Part shown: piece by piece, positions 32,825 to 42,468 of the stretch | How the letters are laid out: each line of letters begins with the position of its first letter | Numbering within the stretch: the stretch's first letter is position 1 | Assembly (NCBI RefSeq): GCF_016406145.1 | Contig: NZ_CP066306.1 | Location: forward strand, 3,038,001 to 3,102,000 | Length of the DNA: 64,000 nucleotides | Direction: 5' to 3' | DNA from: Pseudomonas putida | GTDB lineage: Bacteria > Pseudomonadota > Gammaproteobacteria > Pseudomonadales > Pseudomonadaceae | Notes under the pieces: generated by a model | What the model was told of the DNA's origin: nothing | The model's input: the letters and a program-made list of their open reading frames with translations, nothing else | The model's database searches: none | Position numbers and translations under genes: made by a program

Positions 32825-33535
32825 ATGATCAAGCGCATTGCCCGCACCGCCGGGTTCAGCGGTCTGCTCGCAGCCTTGTTGTTGACCCTGCTGCAAAGCT
32901 TCTGGGTCGCACCGCTGATTCTTGAGGCGGAAACCTATGAATCGGCAGCCCCGAGCGCCGAGCATCACAGCCACGATACCCAGGCAACCGTTGGGCATGA
33001 ACATGCTGCGGCGCACGAACACAGTGCAGATGCGTGGTCGCCGGAGGACGGTTGGCAGCGCATCCTCTCAACCACCGGTGGCAACCTGGTCGTAGCCGTC
33101 GGTTTCGCTCTGATCCTTGCCGCGCTGTACAGCCTGCGTGAGCCCAATCGCGTCACCACCGGCGCATTATGGGGCTTGGCAGGGTTCGCCGTGTTCTGCC
33201 TGGCACCCACCTTGGGCCTGCCGCCAGAGCTGCCAGGCACCGCGGCCGCAGACCTCGGCCAGCGCCAAAACTGGTGGATTGGCACCGCCGCCGCCACCGC
33301 GTTGGGGCTTGCATTGCTGGTGTTCGCTCGTCATTGGCTGCTCAAGGCCCTCGGGGCCGTACTACTGGTAGTGCCGCATCTGATCGGTGCTCCGCAACCC
33401 GAAGTTCATCAAAGCCTGGCCCCAGAAGCACTGGAAACCCAATTCAAGATCGCTTCGTGGGTAACCAACGCTGCCTTCTGGCTGGCTCTGGGCCTGCTCA
33501 GCGCCTGGCTGTACCGCCGCTCCAGCCAGGCTTGA
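32825..33535 (+). CDS. cbtA: Cobalt transporter subunit CbtA
   Basis: This 236-residue membrane protein has about five to six transmembrane helices and a His-rich periplasmic or loop segment (EHHSHDTQATVGHEHAAAHE, near 46-65) that likely binds cobalt. It fits CbtA in length and in its start MIKRIARTAGFSGLLAALLL. It follows cbtB and its stop codon overlaps the cobE start by one base (TGATG). Confidence 0.93.
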   Translation: MIKRIARTAGFSGLLAALLLTLLQSFWVAPLILEAETYESAAPSAEHHSHDTQATVGHEHAAAHEHSADAWSPEDGWQRILSTTGGNLVVAVGFALILAALYSLREPNRVTTGALWGLAGFAVFCLAPTLGLPPELPGTAAADLGQRQNWWIGTAAATALGLALLVFARHWLLKALGAVLLVVPHLIGAPQPEVHQSLAPEALETQFKIASWVTNAAFWLALGLLSAWLYRRSSQA

Positions 33536-33945
33536 TGGCAAGCCAATCCCCACTGCCGGCGCTGTACGCCGGCTTTGGTTGCCGCCGGGGTTGCCCGGTG
33601 GAGGTCCTCGACGAGCTGCTGCACCAGGCACTCTATAGCCACGGGCTGACGCTAGCGGCGTTGCGAGGCATCGCCAGCATCACGTCGAAAGCCGACGAAC
33701 CGGGCCTGCAACAGCTCGCCGAACGTCACAACCTGCCACTGCTGGTGTTCGATGCCTCACAACTGCAGGCATACGAGCCGCAACTGAGCCACCGCTCTGC
33801 GGTAGCATTCGCCCACAGCGGTTGCTGGGGCGTCGCGGAGAGCGCAGCCCTGGCCCTGGCCCATCATGAACGCGGCAACGCCGCGCTTGTGGTAACGCGG
33901 CAAACGCTAGGCGCCGCTACCCTCGCCCTCGCCTGCGGCGGATAA
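33535..33945 (+). CDS. cobE: Cobalamin biosynthesis protein CobE (CbiG C-terminal type)
   Basis: This 136-residue protein begins MASQSPLPALYAGFGCRRGC, the start of the CobE/GbiG C-terminal domain. Motifs are GFGCRRGCP, GIASITSKADEPGL (near 41-54) and VAFAHSGCWGVAESAAL. CobE is required in aerobic cobalamin synthesis; its exact step is not firmly established. The start at 33535 overlaps the cbtA stop codon. Confidence 0.92.
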   Translation: MASQSPLPALYAGFGCRRGCPVEVLDELLHQALYSHGLTLAALRGIASITSKADEPGLQQLAERHNLPLLVFDASQLQAYEPQLSHRSAVAFAHSGCWGVAESAALALAHHERGNAALVVTRQTLGAATLALACGG

Positions 33946-33977
33946 TTGCTACATCCATTCACCTGCAAGGATTTTCC

Positions 33978-34730
33978 ATGACGGTCTACTTCATCGGCGC
34001 CGGCCCTGGCGACCCGGAATTGATCACAGTCAAAGGGCAGCGACTGATCCGTCAGTGCCCAGTGATCATCTACGCCGGCTCCCTGGTGCCCGCGGCAGTG
34101 CTCGAAGGGCACCAGGCCCAGATCCTGATAAACAGCGCCGAACTGCACCTGGAACAAATCATGGAGGCCATGCACGCGGCCCATGAAAAAGGCCAGGATG
34201 TCGCCCGTGTTCACAGTGGCGATCCAAGCTTGTACGGCGCCATCGGCGAGCAGATCCGCCATCTGCGTGAGCTGGGCATCGACTACCAGATCATTCCGGG
34301 TGTAACCGCTACCGCCGCCAGTGCAGCGTTACTGGGCTGCGAGCTGACGCTGCCTGAGGTGGCGCAGACGGTCATTCTAACCCGCTACGGGGACAGTTCG
34401 CCCATGCCGGCAGGCGAGCAACTTCGCGACCTGGCACGTCATGGCTGCACCTTGGCGATCCACCTCGGCGTGAAACACCTGGCTCGAATCGTCGATGAAC
34501 TTCTCCCCCACTATGGCGCAGACTGCCCGGTGGCCGTGGTTCACCGGGCCACTTGGCCCGATCAGGACTGGGCACGGGGCACGCTCGACGACATCGTCGG
34601 GAAGGCAGCCGCCAAGGGTTTTCGTCGCACTGCACTGATCCTCGTCGGGCACGTGCTGGGCGATGCTCCGTTCGCTGAATCAGCCCTTTACCGCGCCGGG
34701 CATGCGCACCTTTATCGCCCGGGCAGTTGA
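33978..34730 (+). CDS. cobM: Precorrin-4 C(11)-methyltransferase
   Basis: This 250-residue enzyme uses SAM to methylate C-11 of precorrin-4, giving precorrin-5. The tetrapyrrole-methylase signature MTVYFIGAGPGDPELITVKG is at residues 1-20, with VARVHSGDPSLYGAIGEQI (near 75-93) and IPGVTATAASAALLG (near 106-120). The ATG at 33978 follows AAGGA. It ends the cbtB-cbtA-cobE-cobM transcript. Confidence 0.96.
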   Translation: MTVYFIGAGPGDPELITVKGQRLIRQCPVIIYAGSLVPAAVLEGHQAQILINSAELHLEQIMEAMHAAHEKGQDVARVHSGDPSLYGAIGEQIRHLRELGIDYQIIPGVTATAASAALLGCELTLPEVAQTVILTRYGDSSPMPAGEQLRDLARHGCTLAIHLGVKHLARIVDELLPHYGADCPVAVVHRATWPDQDWARGTLDDIVGKAAAKGFRRTALILVGHVLGDAPFAESALYRAGHAHLYRPGS

Positions 34731-34796
34731 ACATTGCCAAGCTGATACAGGCCATAGCAGACTCCAGGCTTCATCCCGCGGACCGGAGTCGCGCCC

Positions 34797-35039
34797 ATGC
34801 TGGAACTACGCCCCAATTGCGAATGCTGCAATACTGATCTGCCGGGCGATAGCCCTGACGCGCTGATCTGCTCATTCGAATGCACGTTCTGCAAAAGCTG
34901 TGCAGAAACCCGCTTCCATGGCCGCTGCCCCAACTGCTCAGGTCAATTGGTCACACGCCCCACCCGGGTAGGCACGGCCTTGGGCAACAACCCGCCTGCC
35001 ACTGGGCGCGTGCTCAAGCCTCACGCCCCCTGCGCTTAA
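34797..35039 (+). CDS. DUF1272 zinc-ribbon-like protein
   Basis: This 80-residue protein has MLELRPNCECCNTDLP at the start and paired cysteines (CECC, CSFECTFCKSC, GRCPNC) that make two zinc-knuckle-like sites. This Cys pattern and the ELRPNCE...DLP opening are typical of DUF1272. Function is unknown. A terminator follows at 35054. Confidence 0.9.
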   Translation: MLELRPNCECCNTDLPGDSPDALICSFECTFCKSCAETRFHGRCPNCSGQLVTRPTRVGTALGNNPPATGRVLKPHAPCA

Positions 35040-35053
35040 GAGACTGCAGCCCC

Positions 35054-35089
35054 AAGCATCGCCGAAAATGACCCGGCGATGCTTGTTCT
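35054..35089 (+). terminator. Terminator after the DUF1272 gene
   Basis: AAGCATCGCC (35054-35063) pairs perfectly with GGCGATGCTT (35075-35084) around an 11-base loop, followed by GTTCT. The T-run is short. Confidence 0.7.
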
Positions 35090-35263
35090 CAGGCGATTTT
35101 GTAGGACTTTTCAACAATATCACCCGCCTTACTCAACAGATCTATACTCGCCATTACCAAGGAACCGGAATGGACGTATGGTGCTGCGCTGCAGAAAGAC
35201 CTTGCAGACGTATTCCTGATTTAGCCTTAGGAAACGGACCACATTCCGACAGGAGTTAGCCTC

Positions 35264-35878
35264 ATGACAACCGTGCTGATCGTTGACGATCACTCTACCG
35301 TTCGATTCGCGCTGCGCATGCTGCTTGAGCGCGAGCGCTTCAAAATTGTGGGTGAAGTCGACAACGGTAGCGAAGTGGCGCAGGTAGCACGCAACCTGCA
35401 ACCCGATGTGGTAGTACTGGACATCGGGCTTCCTGGCCTGGACGGCATGGAAGTCATCAAGCGCCTGCAGCAGCTTGAACATGCCCCCAAGATCATGGTC
35501 TTGACCGGACAGGCCTCGGAATTGTACGTACGCCGCTGCCTGGATGCAGGTATAGGCGCATTTGTCACCAAAGATGAAGATCTCGATGCCGTCGTCTTTG
35601 CGATGAAAGCCTTGGTCAAGGGCTACTCGACCTTCCCGCAGATGTCGGTGAACAGCAACACTCTGGACAGCGAGCAAGGGCGCCTGGGCAGCCTGTCGAA
35701 TCGGGAGATGGAAGTGCTTCGGCGTCTGGCCCGTGGCGAGAACAACAAGAACATAGGCCATCGCATGAACCTCAGCGCCAAGACCATCAGCACCTACCGT
35801 GGCCGCATCATGGACAAGCTCAAGACAGAATCATTGGTAGAAATGGTTGATCTGGCCAAACGCAATAAGGTCAATTAG
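35264..35878 (+). CDS. NarL/LuxR-type response regulator (EvgA/BvgA-like)
   Basis: This 204-residue protein has a receiver domain (residues 1-120; Asp8, Asp9, phospho-acceptor Asp53 in VVLDIGLPG, and a Lys in FVTKDED) and a C-terminal LuxR helix-turn-helix (about 140-200; LSNREMEVLRRLARGENNKN). It lies 13 bases before the large unorthodox kinase gene, the same order as evgA-evgS and bvgA-bvgS. The kinase relay most likely phosphorylates Asp53. Target genes cannot be read from this window. Confidence 0.9.
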   Translation: MTTVLIVDDHSTVRFALRMLLERERFKIVGEVDNGSEVAQVARNLQPDVVVLDIGLPGLDGMEVIKRLQQLEHAPKIMVLTGQASELYVRRCLDAGIGAFVTKDEDLDAVVFAMKALVKGYSTFPQMSVNSNTLDSEQGRLGSLSNREMEVLRRLARGENNKNIGHRMNLSAKTISTYRGRIMDKLKTESLVEMVDLAKRNKVN

Positions 35879-35891
35879 GCGCGTGATCGGC

Positions 35892-38800
35892 ATGAAGTGC
35901 GTTCTGGTTGCACTGTTGCTGGCCATTGGCATGGCTGGCTCGGCGCTCGCCGCACCGGCAGATGTCGAAACGCGGCGGTTGTTGGCACGTGCTGTCAGCA
36001 CCGCTTCGCCACTGCAACTCGATAGTCAGGACCGCCAATGGTTGCAGCAGCGCAAAGTTCTGTTGCTGGGCAGCTCGCGCCCCGATTATCCACCGTTCGA
36101 GATCAACATCAGCCCGACCGACTATGAGGGCCTGAGCGCAGACTATGCCGGGCTTATCGCCGAACTTCTGGGGATACCGGTCGAGATCAGGCGCTTTCCC
36201 AGCCGCCATGCGGCGATCGCAGCCTTGCGCGACGGACAAATCGATTTGCTTGGCAGCTCCAACGGTTTCGAAGCGGCCGATGCCCAGCTGAGCCTGAGCC
36301 AGCCCTATGCTGACGATCTGCCAGTTATCGTTACCCGCGAAGGGCGCACCCTGAAAAACGACACAGACCTCACAGACTTGCGCTTGGGCATGGTCGATCA
36401 CTACCTGCCAAGCGAAACAGTCCGTTCGCTCTACCCCAAAGCACAGCTGAGCCTTTATCGCTCAACGCTGGCAGGGTTGGCGGCGGTGGAAACGGGAGAG
36501 GTGGACGCATACCTGGGCGACGCCATAAGCACCGATTTTCTTATTGGCAAAAGTTACCAGGGTACGGTGAAGATCGACCATTTCTGCCGTGGGCCAGCAG
36601 GCACCTTTTCCTTCGCCCTCGCCAATGACAACCCGCGCCTGCGTCGCCTGATCGACATGGCCCTGGCAAGGATCACAGAAAGCGAGCGTTTGAACATCCT
36701 GCGCCGTTGGACCAGTGGCAACACCAGCCTGTTGCTCGAACGCCATCTGTCAGCACTTACCGCTGAAGAACAAGCGTGGATAGACCAGAATCCCACTGTG
36801 AGTGTACCGGTCGACGCCGCACTTGCGCCGCTGACCTTCAACGATGCCCAGCAGCAGCCCAGCGGGATTACCATCGACCTGCTCAAGCAGATCACCCTAC
36901 GCACCGGGCTGACATTCAAACTCATTGAGCGCAACGCCGTGCAGACCATGATCGAGCAAGTGGCACGTGGCGAGGCGCAAATGATCGGGGCTCTGGGTTA
37001 TGGTGCGCAGCGCCAGACGCAACTGCGCTACACCCGCCCCTACCTCGTCAGCCCGAGGGTTCTGGTCACACGCAGCCAGGCGCCCTGGCCGCCACAGTCC
37101 AGAGGACTGGAAGGCCAACGTATCGCCCTGCTGCGTGGTTCACCCCTGCGAGCAGAAGTGCAACGCCAGCACCCCAAGGCGGTATTGGTGGAAGTGAACA
37201 ACCCGCTAGGCTTGATGGAAGCAGTCGCCAACGGCAATGCTGACGTCGCCTACAGCAGCCATATCAACGCGAAGTACTACATTACTCATGTTTTCAAAGA
37301 CCAGCTACGCATAGCCACTGTGCTGGGTGATGACCCGGCTACTGCGGCATTCGCCGTCGCCCCTGACCAGCCCCAGTTGCAGGCCATTCTCGACAAAGCC
37401 CTGTTGAGCATTCCTCCTGAAGAACTCGACCAACTGATCAATCGCTGGCGTATCAGCACGATGGTCAGCGACAGCCCATGGCGCAACTACCGTACACTGG
37501 CATTGCAGGTGCTGGTGCTCTCTGCGCTGCTGCTGGCCGGCGTGGTGTTCTGGAACAGCTACCTGCGCAAGCTGATAAATCAGCGTACCGACGCGCAGCG
37601 CGCATTACAGGCACAATTGGCCCTAAGCCGCGGCCTGCTGGAACAGTTGCGCCAGGCCAAGGACGATGCCGAACGGGCTAGCCATACCAAAAGCACCTTC
37701 CTCGCGACCATGAGCCACGAGATCCGCACCCCAATGAATGCGGTGATTGGCTTGCTCGAGCTGGCGCTGGAAGATAGCCGCAAGGGCCGCTGCGATACTC
37801 AAGCCCTGCAGACCGCGCATGATTCGGCCGTTGACCTGTTGGGGCTAATTGGCGACATCCTCGATATTTCCCGCATCGAATCCGGTCACATGACCCTGCA
37901 GCCAGAGGCCACCGACTTGGTCGAACTGGTCCGCAGCGCCCTGAGGGTTTTCGACGGCAATGCGCGAGTCAAGGGTCTGCGCCTGCACTGCTTGCTACCG
38001 GAAGGGCCCGTTTGGGTGTTGGCAGATGCCCTGAGGATCAAGCAAATCCTCTCCAACCTGTTGAGCAATGCGATCAAATTCACAGATCGGGGAGAGGTTC
38101 ACGTTAGCCTGTCAGTCGAGCCGGTAACCGCCGGCAGCAGCGTGCAAGTCCAGTTGTGCGTGCACGACACAGGTATCGGCATTGGCTCGGCAGACCAGGC
38201 TCGTCTGTTCAGCGCCTTTGCCCAGGCTGACGGCCCGCGGGCGCGGCAGGGCGCTGGGCTGGGTCTGGTGATCAGCCGCACCCTTGCCAATCTGATGGGC
38301 GGCGCCCTTAACCTGCAAAGCGTCGAAGGCGTAGGCACCAAGGTATCGGTCGAGCTGCAACTGCCGACGTGCCATGCACCGACGCCTGTCGAGCACGCCG
38401 CACCTAGCCAGGGCGGTGAAAGCGGCCCTCTGAACATTCTGGTGGTGGATGATTACCCGGCTAACCTGCTGCTGCTGGAGAAACAGCTGAATACCTTGGG
38501 CCATCGGGTGACGTTGGCCGAAAATGGCCAAGCGGCGCTGGCCCTCTGGCAGGCTGAACGCTTCGACCTGGTAATCACCGACTGCAGCATGCCGATAATG
38601 GACGGCCACCAATTGGCACGCAGCATTCGCATGCAGGAGCATGAAATGGCTTTGCCTGCCTGCACGATCCTCGGGATCACCGCCAACGCCCAGACTCAAG
38701 AACATGAACGTTGCCTTGCCAGCGGCATGGACGACTGCCTGTTCAAACCGGTCGGCCTCAGTGCCCTCAAAGCCCATTTGCCGCAGGGTCAAGCCACGTC

Positions 38801-39167
38801 GATTACACCGCAACCGAAGACCAGCGGTCTTAACTTGAACGAGTTGCACCACCTGACCCAGAACGATGATCAGCTTGTCCGCCGCCTGCTTCAACAGCTT
38901 TCGCAAAGCGCAAGCGAAGACCTGGCGGCGCTGCGCGGCCTGGGCAGTCAACCTGACAGCGATGCGGTGCGCGCCGTCGTACACCGAATCAAAGGTGGCG
39001 CCAAGATGCTCAAGGTGCGCGGCGTGGTCAAGGATTGCGAAGCCATCGAACAGGCCCAGGCGCGAGGTGTGCCAACCGACGTCCTGCGCCTGCAACTGGA
39101 AACCAGCCTGCAGACCCTGCAGCGCGAACTGTCCGACGCGCTCAGTGCAATTGCAACGTCGAATTGA
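35892..39167 (+). CDS. Unorthodox sensor kinase, BvgS/EvgS-like
   Basis: This 1091-residue kinase has a signal or first membrane segment (about 1-22) and two tandem periplasmic solute-binding-like (Venus flytrap) domains (about 45-280 and 300-525). A membrane helix (about 535-555) and a coiled linker follow. Then come HisKA with His609 in [13 protein letters not shown], an HATPase domain (about 720-835), a receiver with Asp897 in [12 protein letters not shown] and a C-terminal HPt with His1031 in [11 protein letters not shown] see no clear PAS domain before HisKA, unlike BvgS. The ATG at 35892 is preferred; GTG at 35883 is an alternative. The 3' end overlaps the bdlA-like gene by 26 bases, tail to tail. 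Confidence 0.9.
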   Translation: MKCVLVALLLAIGMAGSALAAPADVETRRLLARAVSTASPLQLDSQDRQWLQQRKVLLLGSSRPDYPPFEINISPTDYEGLSADYAGLIAELLGIPVEIRRFPSRHAAIAALRDGQIDLLGSSNGFEAADAQLSLSQPYADDLPVIVTREGRTLKNDTDLTDLRLGMVDHYLPSETVRSLYPKAQLSLYRSTLAGLAAVETGEVDAYLGDAISTDFLIGKSYQGTVKIDHFCRGPAGTFSFALANDNPRLRRLIDMALARITESERLNILRRWTSGNTSLLLERHLSALTAEEQAWIDQNPTVSVPVDAALAPLTFNDAQQQPSGITIDLLKQITLRTGLTFKLIERNAVQTMIEQVARGEAQMIGALGYGAQRQTQLRYTRPYLVSPRVLVTRSQAPWPPQSRGLEGQRIALLRGSPLRAEVQRQHPKAVLVEVNNPLGLMEAVANGNADVAYSSHINAKYYITHVFKDQLRIATVLGDDPATAAFAVAPDQPQLQAILDKALLSIPPEELDQLINRWRISTMVSDSPWRNYRTLALQVLVLSALLLAGVVFWNSYLRKLINQRTDAQRALQAQLALSRGLLEQLRQAKDDAERASHTKSTFLATMSHEIRTPMNAVIGLLELALEDSRKGRCDTQALQTAHDSAVDLLGLIGDILDISRIESGHMTLQPEATDLVELVRSALRVFDGNARVKGLRLHCLLPEGPVWVLADALRIKQILSNLLSNAIKFTDRGEVHVSLSVEPVTAGSSVQVQLCVHDTGIGIGSADQARLFSAFAQADGPRARQGAGLGLVISRTLANLMGGALNLQSVEGVGTKVSVELQLPTCHAPTPVEHAAPSQGGESGPLNILVVDDYPANLLLLEKQLNTLGHRVTLAENGQAALALWQAERFDLVITDCSMPIMDGHQLARSIRMQEHEMALPACTILGITANAQTQEHERCLASGMDDCLFKPVGLSALKAHLPQGQATSITPQPKTSGLNLNELHHLTQNDDQLVRRLLQQLSQSASEDLAALRGLGSQPDSDAVRAVVHRIKGGAKMLKVRGVVKDCEAIEQAQARGVPTDVLRLQLETSLQTLQRELSDALSAIATSN

Positions 39168-40461
39168 TCTGGCTGATTGCGTCGACCACATGGCGTGACC
39201 CCTGCTGGATCTCCATGATCACGGTCCCGGCCTCGTTAGCCAGGGCAACACCTCGTCCCGTGCGTGTCAGGCTCGATTGCATGCTGGCCACTGCCGTGAG
39301 CGAAAGATCATGGTTCTGCCGTACCACATCGACGATCTCCAAGGTCGCCTTGCTGGTCCGTGCGGCCAGGCTGCGCACTTCGTCAGCGACCACGGCGAAA
39401 CCACGACCATGCTCACCGGCACGTGCCGCCTCGATCGCGGCATTTAAAGCCAGCAAGTTGGTCTGATCGGCGATGCCGCGAATGGTCAGGACAATCTGCC
39501 CGATCACGTCCGATTGTTTGCTGACGGCATCAATGCTACGCGCCGCATCATTGAGTTCCTCGGAAATCTGCTCGATGACTTGCACGGTTTGCTGTACCAC
39601 CTCGGTACCCTTGCGTGCGCATGCATCAGTCTGTACCGAACTGGCATGGGCCGCTTCAGCGGCGCTTTGCTGCGTGCTGACCTGTGCGGTGATGTCGCTG
39701 GCGAATTTGACCACCTTGTACAACCGCCCTTTGCTGTCGAAGATCGGGTTGTATGAGGCCTCCAGATAGACTGTCTGGCCCAGCTTGTTGACGCGTTCGA
39801 AACGATGGGAATGATACTCACCACGGTTCAGCGAAGCCCAGAACTCGCGGTATGCGGAGGACTCCCGTTCATGCGCCAGGCAGAACAGGCCATGGTGGCG
39901 CCCCACCACCTCTTCCAGGCGGTAGCCCATTGTCGTCAGGAAGTTTTCGTTGGCCTTCATCACCCGCCCCTGCGGCGTGAACTCCACCACCGCCATGGAA
40001 CGACCGATGGCCTTGAGCAGGCTTTCGCTCTCGTGTTCATCCTTGATCCGCTGACTGATATCGGAAGCCACCTTGATCACACTGATGACCTGCTGACGCT
40101 CATCGAGCACCGGCATGTAGCTGGCCTCTAGCCAGACTTCACGGCCGGCCTTGTCGATACGCTCGAACGTGCCGCTGATAGGCTTGCCCTCGCCCAACTC
40201 GCGCCACAGCTGCTGGTACTCGGCGCTTTTGCTGTAGGCAGGGTCGCAAAACAATCGATGGTGCTTGCCCCGCAACTCATCGACGCTGTAGCCCATTGCC
40301 AGGCAAAACTGCGCGTTGGCATCGATAATGGTGCCATCAGGGCCAAACTCGATCATCGCCATCGAGCGGCTGATCGCCGCGAGCTTTGCCTGGGTTTCTG
40401 CCAAAGCCTGGCGAGCGCGCTGAATCTCGAGCAAATCTGACTTGCGGTGGAAATCGAACAT
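39142..40461 (-). CDS. bdlA: PAS-PAS chemotaxis transducer, BdlA-like
   Basis: This 439-residue cytoplasmic protein lacks membrane segments. It has two PAS domains (about 25-140 and 145-260, each with the FxTMGY/LAMGYS...E(L/V)xGxHHxLFC pattern) and a short MCP signalling domain with [20 protein letters not shown]. This layout and the PAS sequence match BdlA of P. aeruginosa, a mediator of biofilm dispersion. PAS1 and PAS2 are clear duplicates. The last 26 bases overlap the end of the kinase gene on the other strand. Confidence 0.85.
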   Translation of the reverse strand: MFDFHRKSDLLEIQRARQALAETQAKLAAISRSMAMIEFGPDGTIIDANAQFCLAMGYSVDELRGKHHRLFCDPAYSKSAEYQQLWRELGEGKPISGTFERIDKAGREVWLEASYMPVLDERQQVISVIKVASDISQRIKDEHESESLLKAIGRSMAVVEFTPQGRVMKANENFLTTMGYRLEEVVGRHHGLFCLAHERESSAYREFWASLNRGEYHSHRFERVNKLGQTVYLEASYNPIFDSKGRLYKVVKFASDITAQVSTQQSAAEAAHASSVQTDACARKGTEVVQQTVQVIEQISEELNDAARSIDAVSKQSDVIGQIVLTIRGIADQTNLLALNAAIEAARAGEHGRGFAVVADEVRSLAARTSKATLEIVDVVRQNHDLSLTAVASMQSSLTRTGRGVALANEAGTVIMEIQQGSRHVVDAISQINSTLQLH

Positions 40462-40532
40462 GGCGCCAGGGTCCTTTATGCGCAGGTTTTTCTGAGCATA
40501 GATCGGCGCCGAAAGCGTGCAAGCAAACTGCT

Positions 40533-40545
40533 ATCACTTAGTGAT
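40533..40545. promoter_or_regulatory. Palindrome between bdlA-like gene and gnuR
   Basis: ATCACTTAGTGAT is a perfect 6-1-6 palindrome about 72 bases upstream of the bdlA-like start. It may be an operator for an unknown regulator. Confidence 0.3.
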
Positions 40546-40587
40546 TAGTGTATTCGTTCAGCCCACTATTGCCCCGTGCCTGCCCGC

Positions 40588-41607
40588 TCAGGAACTTTCC
40601 CGCACCATCAGTTCAAACCCCAGATCCTGCTGCTCGGTAGCCACTCGCTTGCCATCGAGCAATGCCAGCAGTGCCTGTGCCGCGCCCCGACCAACGGCGG
40701 CCCGCGGTGTGCGAATGGAGGTCAGACGCGGGACCATGTGCGCCGAAGCCGGCAGGTCATTGAACCCAACCATGGCCACTCTGCCCGGAACCTCGATACC
40801 CTGGCGCAAGGCCTGCAGCACAGCACCTTGGGCGAGGTCATCGTTGCAGAAAAAAATGCCATCCACATCCGGTGCCTGCGCCAGCAACTGGCTGAACAGT
40901 TCGCTGCCCAGTGCAATGGACGAAGGCTGCGGCGACAGCACCTCCAGTTCGGTTGCGTGCATGCCGGCTTCAGCCAGCGCCTGGCGGAACCCTTCGGCAC
41001 GCTGCATCACCCGTGGGTCAAGTTGCGCGGCGATGAACGCCAGGCGCCGCCGGCCTCGCTCCAGCAGGTGCCGGGCAGCAGCCCGACCAGCCTGCTGCTG
41101 GGAAAAACCTACCGACAACATGCCAGGCGCGCCGCCCAGTTCCATCATGTGCACGCAGGGCACACCGCTGGCAACCAGCATCTGCCGAGAAGCCTCGCTA
41201 CGCTCGAAACCGGTTAGCAGGATGCCGCACGGCTGGTACGCCAGGTAATTGCGGATCAGATTTTCTTCTTCGTCGATATCGTAGTGATAGTTGCCGATCA
41301 GTACCTCGAGCCCGCGGGGGCGCATCACCTCGTGAATGGCCTCCAGAGTGTCGATGAACAGCTGATTGGACAACGACGGAATCAGCACAACCACCGACTG
41401 GCTACGCGCAGAAGCCAACGCCCGGGCAGCGGGGTTGGCGATATAGCCAAGGCTCGCTGCTGCGGCCACCACTTTTTCCACCAGCGCCGGAGCCACGGTG
41501 CTGACACCGCGCAAGGCGCGGGAGGCGGTAATGGGGGAAACCCCGGAAAGCCTGGCCACTTCTGCCAGAGTGGGTCGACCGGTAGTGCGGGAGCCTGATC
41601 GCGACAT
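40588..41607 (-). CDS. gnuR: LacI-family gluconate repressor
   Basis: This 339-residue regulator has the LacI helix-turn-helix at the N-terminus (TLAEVARLSGVSPITASRAL, near 12-31), the hinge, and a periplasmic-binding-like effector domain. It resembles GntR/GnuR of gluconate utilisation and is divergent from gluconokinase and the gluconate symporter. The start at 41607 (MSRSGSRTTGRP) is preferred to 41703. Three GACAGCGCTGTC-like sites in the locus are the probable operators, one of them in front of its own gene. Confidence 0.9.
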   Translation of the reverse strand: MSRSGSRTTGRPTLAEVARLSGVSPITASRALRGVSTVAPALVEKVVAAAASLGYIANPAARALASARSQSVVVLIPSLSNQLFIDTLEAIHEVMRPRGLEVLIGNYHYDIDEEENLIRNYLAYQPCGILLTGFERSEASRQMLVASGVPCVHMMELGGAPGMLSVGFSQQQAGRAAARHLLERGRRRLAFIAAQLDPRVMQRAEGFRQALAEAGMHATELEVLSPQPSSIALGSELFSQLLAQAPDVDGIFFCNDDLAQGAVLQALRQGIEVPGRVAMVGFNDLPASAHMVPRLTSIRTPRAAVGRGAAQALLALLDGKRVATEQQDLGFELMVRESS

Positions 41608-41654
41608 GAGTGTTGTAATTTTACTACTTGCCAAGGAAGGGGAACGGCCACTAA

Positions 41655-41666
41655 GGTAGCGCTGTC
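41655..41666. promoter_or_regulatory. Candidate GnuR operator 1
   Basis: GGTAGCGCTGTC is a near-copy of the palindrome GACAGCGCTGTC, 48 bases upstream of gnuR. It suits autoregulation. Confidence 0.6.
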
Positions 41667-41783
41667 TCAGGACGCAGGCAACGTAATCTTTGGTGGTGGC
41701 CACTACACGCCTTCTGCCAAGCGTCCATACTGCGTAACGATAAGATCAACAACACCGGGGAGTTAGTGTTTCGTCAGCAACGA

Positions 41784-41795
41784 GACAGCGCTATC
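41784..41795. promoter_or_regulatory. Candidate GnuR operator 2
   Basis: GACAGCGCTATC lies 21 bases upstream of the gnuK start and differs from the perfect palindrome by one base. Confidence 0.7.
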
Positions 41796-41815
41796 TCACC
41801 CCGCAGGAGGTACTG

Positions 41816-42355
41816 ATGAATTCTTCCCTGTCCGCCATCGTGGTGATGGGCGTGGCCGGTTGCGGCAAAAGCTGCGTCGGCGCTGCCATTGCCGCCAAAA
41901 GCGGTGGCCGCCTGATCGAAGGCGACGCGTTCCACCCTGCCGAAAACATCCGCAAGATGAGCGCGGGCACACCACTGAACGACGACGACCGCGCCGGCTG
42001 GCTGGTGCGCCTGGGCCAAGAGTTGCAAGCCACGGTCCAGGCGGGCGAACGTCCGATCCTCACCTGCTCCGCACTCAAGCGCCGTTACCGCGATACCTTG
42101 CGCCAGGCCATGCCGGAACTGGTATTCGTGTTTCTTGAACTCACCCCTGCCGAAGCCGAGAAGCGCGTACTCGCTCGCCCTGGCCATTTCATGCCGGCGA
42201 GCCTGATCGATAGCCAGTTCGCCGCCCTTGAGCCCCCCCATGGCGAGCCTCTGACCCTGCCCCTTGATGCCACGCAGCCAATAGATGCGCTGGCCGAAAC
42301 GGTAGATGCCTGGCTAAAGCCCTGCGGTGAGCGGAACCTGGCGCGGACCGCTTGA
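41816..42355 (+). CDS. gnuK: Gluconokinase
   Basis: This 179-residue P-loop kinase phosphorylates gluconate to 6-phosphogluconate. Walker A is GVAGCGKSCVG (near residues 11-21). EGDAFHPAENIRKMSAGTPL (near 35-54), DDDRAGWL and TCSALKRRYRDTLR are hallmark gluconokinase blocks. The ATG at 41816 has AGGAGG at good spacing. It precedes gntT in the same direction, with a further operator copy between them. Confidence 0.95.
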   Translation: MNSSLSAIVVMGVAGCGKSCVGAAIAAKSGGRLIEGDAFHPAENIRKMSAGTPLNDDDRAGWLVRLGQELQATVQAGERPILTCSALKRRYRDTLRQAMPELVFVFLELTPAEAEKRVLARPGHFMPASLIDSQFAALEPPHGEPLTLPLDATQPIDALAETVDAWLKPCGERNLARTA

Positions 42356-42382
42356 AATTGGCGGTTTTTCCGGCTCACCAAA

Positions 42383-42394
42383 GACAGCGCTGTC
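42383..42394. promoter_or_regulatory. Candidate GnuR operator 3
   Basis: GACAGCGCTGTC is a perfect 12-base palindrome between gnuK and gntT, which suggests gntT also has its own regulated promoter. Confidence 0.7.
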
Positions 42395-42468
42395 CCGACG
42401 CCTGAAAGCGTTGATAGTTCAATTTCAAGCAACGCCAAAAACAACGATAAGACCGAGGCATTAAAACC

